A model generated the notes under the pieces. That model was given only the letters and a program-made list of their open reading frames with translations. It was not told the origin of the DNA and did not search any database. From Nitrospirota bacterium (GTDB lineage Bacteria; Nitrospirota; Nitrospiria; Nitrospirales; NS-4), in contig VBOF01000217.1 of the NCBI GenBank assembly GCA_005877855.1, positions 1 through 9,647 of the forward strand: DNA of 9,647 nucleotides, given 5' to 3'. Positions 5,835 to 9,647 of the stretch are shown piece after piece; positions within the stretch are counted from its first letter, which is position 1; each line of letters opens with the position of its first letter. Both the position numbers and the translations under genes were made by a program.

Positions 5835-6374
5835 ATGAACATGCGGCTTTTAATACTCAGTCTGATCGCGTTGCTCGGGCTGGGATCCATGGAGGCGGCC
5901 GAAGTGAATGCAGGGTCCTCTGGAGACCTCTCACTTGGCCAGGAGAAGCAACTTCTCGATCAGCAACACCAAGCCCTGGAACAGGAAGAACTGACCCTTG
6001 CGCAATCCTACCGCCAGCTTCTGGATCAGAAGCGAGCCCTCCTGGAACAACTCAGGGCGCTCAATCCGAAGGGGGGCACCACGAAAGACTGGAATGACCT
6101 TTGGGAAAACTACCATCAGTACAAAGTTGCAAAGGATGAGGATGACGATGAAGAGGACTACAAGGATAAATACAATGATAAATTGAAGGCCCTGGGATCG
6201 AAAGATGTAGACAAAGACGGGTTCAAAAGCAAGGTGGAGGCACTCCTCAAAGCACTGGAAGCTGTCCGGAAGCAGCAGGATTCGCTCACGCAATCATTCG
6301 CGACGCATCATAGCAAGATACAACAACTCGATCAGGATAAGAAAGGCCATAATCAGAGAACCGGAAGGCAATAG
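5835..6374 (+). CDS. Small exported coiled-coil protein with an EF-hand-like loop
   Basis: 179 aa. The ATG at 5835 is chosen because GAGAGGAGA lies just upstream and because it opens a clear signal peptide (MNMRLLILSLIALLGLGSMEA, probable cut near residue 21); an in-frame ATG at 5799 would overlap pilX and hide the signal. Residues 35-76 are Gln/Leu/Glu-rich with heptad-like spacing, as is 133-168, so two coiled-coil helices are likely. Between them is an acidic stretch (KDEDDDEEDYKDK, 100-112). Residues 124-135 (DVDKDGFKSKVE) have Asp at 1, 3 and 5, Gly at 6, Ser at 9 and Glu at 12 of a canonical EF-hand loop; the usual hydrophobic residue at 8 is Lys. It lies 20 nt after pilX, where pilY1 is often found. 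I do not recognise the family. A periplasmic, possibly calcium-binding pilus accessory role is inference only. Confidence 0.7.
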   Translation: MNMRLLILSLIALLGLGSMEAAEVNAGSSGDLSLGQEKQLLDQQHQALEQEELTLAQSYRQLLDQKRALLEQLRALNPKGGTTKDWNDLWENYHQYKVAKDEDDDEEDYKDKYNDKLKALGSKDVDKDGFKSKVEALLKALEAVRKQQDSLTQSFATHHSKIQQLDQDKKGHNQRTGRQ

Positions 6375-6502
6375 CCGCCCTCGCCTTACCATAACTAACG
6401 GCCATCACCTTTCGCTGGTCAAGGGAACCGTGGTGGTCCAGTCCATCCTGTACTGACCCGATCGCTTCTCGCCCTGTGTGTCTCCTGCCATCATGCCTCC
6501 GG

Positions 6503-6530
6503 TGGATTCCACGCCGATTTGAGCTATAAT
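6503..6530 (+). promoter_or_regulatory. Candidate sigma-70-type promoter for the pilB-like gene
   Basis: A perfect TATAAT (6525-6530) is preceded after 16 nt by TGGATT (6503-6508, three of six). It lies in the 200-bp gap before the ATPase, whose ATG at 6575 has CAGGAG five nt upstream. The rest of the gap (6375-6502) shows no terminator or gene that I can support. This suggests the ATPase is transcribed apart from the minor pilins. Confidence 0.45.
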
Positions 6531-6574
6531 ACGCACGGCCCTAGATCCGGCATTCCCCTATCTCAGGAGCAGGC

Positions 6575-8515
6575 ATGGGCGACGTGAAAGACAGCCCGAA
6601 AGCCAAGGAATCGAGAGCCCCGAAGCGCCGCCGCAAGCTGGGCGAGGTCCTGCTGGAGGCGGGTCTGCTTACCCAGGACCAGTTGACCAAGGCGCTCGAA
6701 GAATGCGCCCGATCCGGCCAACGCCTGGGCGAACACCTCGTTGACCAAGGGATCGTCTCGGAACGCGACATCGCCTGGCGTCTCTCGCACCAACTGGGCT
6801 ACCTCTTCGTCGACCTGACCAAGGAAACGCTCAACCCCGACCTGTCTGTGACGATCCCCGAACCGCTGGCCAGGCGCTATCGGGCGGTACCTCTGAAACT
6901 CGACGGCAAGTCACTGACCGTGGCCATGGCTGACCCCCTCGATTTCGATGCCATTCAGGATATTTCGTTCTTCAGCGGATGCACCGTGAAACCGGTGCTC
7001 GCCGGGCGATCCGCCATCAAGGAAGCGGCAGAGAATATCTACCGGAAACAGGAGGTCGCGGCGGCCGTCGACCGGATCGTCGGCGACAGCACCGAGGAGT
7101 TCAGCGAGGACCTGCTGGAGGTGCTGGCAGCCGAATCCCAGCCCACGGAGTCCGAGATCCAAAGCCTGGAGGAAGCGACCCGACAGGCGCCCATCGTCCG
7201 GCTCTGCAATATGCTCATGACAGAGGCCGTCCGTTCCCGTGTGAGCGACATCCACGTCGAGCCGACCAAAAAAGACACGATCGTGCGGCTCCGCGTGGAC
7301 GGCCTCCTGCGCGAAACTATGCATCTGCCAAAGGCCGTGCACCCGTCGATCGTCTCGCGTTTCAAGGTCCTGGCCAAGATGGATATCGCCGAGCGCCGCG
7401 CACCGCAGGACGGCGCTATCCGCGTGAAGATCGAACAGCGCGAGGTGGATCTCCGGGTGTCTTCGCTGCCCATCCTGCACGGCGAAAAGATGGTTCTCCG
7501 CGTCACGGACCAGTCGAAATCCCTGCCCAAGCTGGAGGCGATTGGCTTGTCCGAGAAAGATTACGCGACGATCAAGTCATTCACCCAGCGCCACAAGGGC
7601 CTCATCCTCGTGACCGGCCCGACGGGAAGCGGAAAGACCACGACCCTCTATGCCCTGTTGAATGCCATCAAGTCCACGGCGATCAACCTCGTCACCGTTG
7701 AAGACCCGGTCGAGGCCAACATCGAGGGGATCAACCAGACCCAGGTCAATCCAGATGCGGGGCTGACCTTTGCCAGTGCCCTCCGAGCCATCCTGCGCCA
7801 GGATCCGGATGTCGTCCTTGTCGGCGAGATCCGGGACCAGGAGACCGCGGAGATCGCCATCCGGGCCGCCATGACCGGCCACCTGGTGCTCTCCACTCTG
7901 CACACCAACGATGCCCCGTCGGCCATCACGCGGCTCATCGACATCGGCATCCCTCGCTACCTGGTGGCCTCTATGGTCGAGGGGGTCATTGCCCAGCGTC
8001 TGGTCAGGACCATCTGCCCACAATGCAAGGAGAAAGCGACGCCGGACCCTGCCACGCTGATGATTCTCCGGATTCCGCCGGAAGCCTTGACGAACGTGCA
8101 GTTCTATGCAGGCAAGGGCTGTGCTCAGTGCGGGAAGACGGGATACCTGGGACGGATGGCCATCATGGAGATCGTCGACCCGACCGCCCGGATGCGCGAG
8201 ATGATCTCGGCGGAAGCGTCGGAGCAAGAGTTGCGCCTAGCCGCCCTCACGGCCAAGATGACCACGCTGGGTGAGGACGGCCTCAACAAGGCCAAAGCGG
8301 GCCTGACGACGCTGGAGGAACTCCTGCGCGTGATCGAAGTGTCGAGCAAAACCGAGTCCATTTGTCCGTCCTGCGCTCGGATCGTGCAGTACGACTTCAT
8401 GGCCTGCCCGTACTGCGAGATGGTCCTAGGCCGCAACTGCATCGGCTGCAAGCGCTCCCTTCACCTCGAGTGGAAGACCTGCCCCTACTGCGGGACCCGC
8501 ATCGGCGAGCGCTGA
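6575..8515 (+). CDS. pilB: PilB/GspE-family pilus assembly ATPase with MshEN domain and C-terminal double zinc ribbon
   Basis: 646 aa, longer than the usual ~570. Residues 21-44 and 50-73 are two copies of the c-di-GMP-binding MshEN motif (RLGxxLLxxGLLxxxxLxxxLxxQ form) separated by exactly five residues. The second copy is complete; the first has K21 for Arg and C44 for Gln. The ATPase core follows: Walker A GPTGSGKTT (348-356, K354), Asp box VEDPVE (E376/D377), Walker B VGEIRD (E418), His box TGHLVLSTLHT (H436, H443). The family zinc-binding CxxC pairs are at C481/C484 and C516/C519. Beyond the normal end come four more CxxC pairs (597/600, 611/614, 622/625, 636/639), a double zinc ribbon. 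The enzyme would power pilin polymerisation at the cytoplasmic side of the inner membrane. The neighbouring minor pilins favour PilB, but GspE of a type II secretion system cannot be excluded. Confidence 0.85.
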   Translation: MGDVKDSPKAKESRAPKRRRKLGEVLLEAGLLTQDQLTKALEECARSGQRLGEHLVDQGIVSERDIAWRLSHQLGYLFVDLTKETLNPDLSVTIPEPLARRYRAVPLKLDGKSLTVAMADPLDFDAIQDISFFSGCTVKPVLAGRSAIKEAAENIYRKQEVAAAVDRIVGDSTEEFSEDLLEVLAAESQPTESEIQSLEEATRQAPIVRLCNMLMTEAVRSRVSDIHVEPTKKDTIVRLRVDGLLRETMHLPKAVHPSIVSRFKVLAKMDIAERRAPQDGAIRVKIEQREVDLRVSSLPILHGEKMVLRVTDQSKSLPKLEAIGLSEKDYATIKSFTQRHKGLILVTGPTGSGKTTTLYALLNAIKSTAINLVTVEDPVEANIEGINQTQVNPDAGLTFASALRAILRQDPDVVLVGEIRDQETAEIAIRAAMTGHLVLSTLHTNDAPSAITRLIDIGIPRYLVASMVEGVIAQRLVRTICPQCKEKATPDPATLMILRIPPEALTNVQFYAGKGCAQCGKTGYLGRMAIMEIVDPTARMREMISAEASEQELRLAALTAKMTTLGEDGLNKAKAGLTTLEELLRVIEVSSKTESICPSCARIVQYDFMACPYCEMVLGRNCIGCKRSLHLEWKTCPYCGTRIGER

Positions 8516-8517
8516 TC

Positions 8518-8575
8518 GTCATTCTGAGCAAAGCGAAGAATCTGAATTTAGACCCTTCACGTTGTTCAGGGTGAC
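8518..8575. repeat. Long imperfect palindrome between convergent genes, likely interspersed repeat and bidirectional terminator
   Basis: Two 26-nt arms (8518-8543 and 8550-8575) flank a 6-nt loop (GAATTT). Comparing one arm with the reverse complement of the other gives 19 of 26 identities; most mismatches still allow G-U pairing in RNA on one strand. The left arm contains GTCATTCTGAG and AAGCGAAGAATCT, words I recall from abundant palindromic repeats in several bacterial phyla. The element starts 3 nt after the pilB-like stop and ends 5 nt before the hemW stop, so it fills the whole intergenic space. A role as RNA 3'-end stabiliser or terminator for both genes is plausible. Confidence 0.65.
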
Positions 8576-8580
8576 AGGGT

Positions 8581-9647
8581 TCACAGAAACGCGGCCGCCA
8601 GCTCATCGGCCAGCAGAAGCCCATCGTCGCTTGGCCGAAGGACTTCGCCGTCCAGGATCATCCACCGGCCAAAGGTCAGCCGCTCGATCGGCTCCCGGAA
8701 TCGCTCGATCGGATCGAGACCGTAGCGCTCACGCAGGCGAGCGCAGGCGACCCCCGCGACCGTGCGGAGACCGAAGACCACTGCCTCCCGCAACCGCAGG
8801 TCTGGCGTCCCTGGCTCTCGCTCTGCAATCGGTGGCCTACTGGCCGAGACCAGCCGATGGTATTCCTCCAGCGACGCCACCACGCTGAACCGCGCTCCGT
8901 CCAAGTACGAATGGGCGCTGGGGCCCAATCCCAGCCACTCGCGATCGGTCCAGTAGCCCAGATTGTGCCGGCAGGCGTGTCCCTGTCGCGCGAAGTTGGA
9001 GACCTCATACTGGAGATAGCCCGCGGCCCTCAGCGTGTTCCGTCCCCCCTGATACATATCGGCAAGCGCATCCTCGTCAGGCAGGTTCAGGCGCCCGCGC
9101 TCCACCTGCCCGTGAAACTGCGTCCCCTCTTCGATCGTCAGCCCGTAGAAGGCGAGATGCTCGGGCGCCAGGGCGATCGCCGCGTTCAAATTGACCAGCC
9201 AGCGAGTCAAGGACTGGCCCGGGAGCCCGTAGATCAGGTCCAAGTTCAGGTTGGCAAAGCCAGCCCGGCGAGCCGCGCGGACGGCACGTTCGATCTGCTC
9301 AGCCGTATGCGGGGTGTTGGCCGCTTGCAACTCCGCATCGTCGAACGACTGCGCGCCCAAGCTGAGACGGTTGAACCCACCTTTGCGGAGCGCTCCCAGG
9401 AAGGGCTCCTCTAACGAGGCCGGATTGGCCTCGATCGAGACTTCAGCGGCTGGGTCCACAACAAAGATTCGCCGGCAGGCCTCCAGGATGCTGAGCAGTT
9501 GACCGGACGAGAGGATCGTGGGGGTTCCACCGCCAAAGTAGATCGTCTCAACAGTCCGCCCGCGGAGCGTATTGGTCCTGCCGTGCAGCTGGATCTCCGC
9601 CAGCAGATCGGACACAAAGGCCGCGACGTGGTCCTCCCGACGGGCAC
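8581..9647 (-). CDS. hemW: HemW-like radical SAM protein (heme chaperone family), N-terminus outside window
   Basis: 354 codons are visible, open to the right edge; HemW proteins are about 380 aa, so roughly 30 residues, including the CxxxCxxC cluster-binding motif, should lie beyond the window. The frame continues without a stop past the GTG at 9615, so that codon is not the real start. Visible landmarks: YFGGGTP (SAM-binding GGGTP), LSLGAQSFDD, DLIYGLPGQS, the YEVSNFARQGHACRHNLGYW block, and LGLGPSAHS, all hallmarks of the HemN/HemW family. The YEVSNFAR-HNLxYW pair is characteristic of HemW, not of the oxygen-independent coproporphyrinogen oxidase HemN. HemW binds heme and a 4Fe-4S cluster and is thought to deliver heme to respiratory proteins. 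It converges on the pilB-like gene with 65 bp between stop codons and shows no functional link to the pilus cluster. Confidence 0.88.
   Translation of the reverse strand, partial: ARREDHVAAFVSDLLAEIQLHGRTNTLRGRTVETIYFGGGTPTILSSGQLLSILEACRRIFVVDPAAEVSIEANPASLEEPFLGALRKGGFNRLSLGAQSFDDAELQAANTPHTAEQIERAVRAARRAGFANLNLDLIYGLPGQSLTRWLVNLNAAIALAPEHLAFYGLTIEEGTQFHGQVERGRLNLPDEDALADMYQGGRNTLRAAGYLQYEVSNFARQGHACRHNLGYWTDREWLGLGPSAHSYLDGARFSVVASLEEYHRLVSASRPPIAEREPGTPDLRLREAVVFGLRTVAGVACARLRERYGLDPIERFREPIERLTFGRWMILDGEVLRPSDDGLLLADELAAAFL

Noticed and set aside
6911..7480. Long minus-strand open frames inside the ATPase gene (also 7577-8227)
   Set aside because: They are antisense shadows of a GC-rich coding region whose plus-strand protein has all ATPase motifs.

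Overview
The window (about 9.6 kb, GC-rich) reads as chromosomal DNA of a Gram-negative, probably autotrophic bacterium. My best guess is a Nitrospira-like member of the Nitrospirota. This is inference: it rests on a five-subunit-type 2-oxoacid:ferredoxin oxidoreductase fragment (reductive TCA cycle enzyme) at the left edge, the base composition and the style of the pilus genes. It was not tested by any search.

Layout. (1) 1-821, minus strand: start of an oxidoreductase alpha-type subunit (cut by the window edge), preceded by a 225-aa epsilon-type subunit with a CODH/ACS epsilon (CdhB)-like fold signature. (2) 822-1172: a 351-bp divergent intergenic region with candidate promoters for both sides. 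(3) 1173-6374, plus strand: a minor-pilin cluster. It holds a FimT/GspH-like pseudopilin, a GAF-AAA+ sigma-54 activator that is broken near its C-terminus, then a tight run of PilV-, PilW- and PilX-like proteins and a small exported coiled-coil protein. (4) 6575-8515, plus strand: a PilB/GspE-type assembly ATPase with its own apparent promoter, an N-terminal c-di-GMP-binding (MshEN-type) motif pair and an unusual C-terminal eight-cysteine double zinc ribbon. (5) 8518-8575: a long imperfect palindrome filling the gap between two convergent genes. (6) 8581 to the right edge, minus strand: HemW-like radical SAM protein, N-terminus outside the window.

How it fits together. PilV/PilW/PilX/FimT proteins are minor pilins that prime type IV pilus (or type II pseudopilus) assembly at the inner membrane, and the PilB-like ATPase powers pilin polymerisation. 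A sigma-54-type -24/-12 element with exact GG/GC spacing lies directly before pilV, just downstream of the sigma-54 activator gene. This suggests local, PilR-like control of the minor-pilin run. The activator has lost roughly 35 codons around the sensor II (WPGNVREL-type) motif and is out of frame with its Fis-type DNA-binding domain, so either this control is lost in this strain or the sequence has an assembly error. No PilY1 adhesin, major pilin, PilC, PilD or secretin is present in the window. The usual place of pilY1 after pilX is taken by the small coiled-coil protein, which carries an EF-hand-like calcium-loop pattern.
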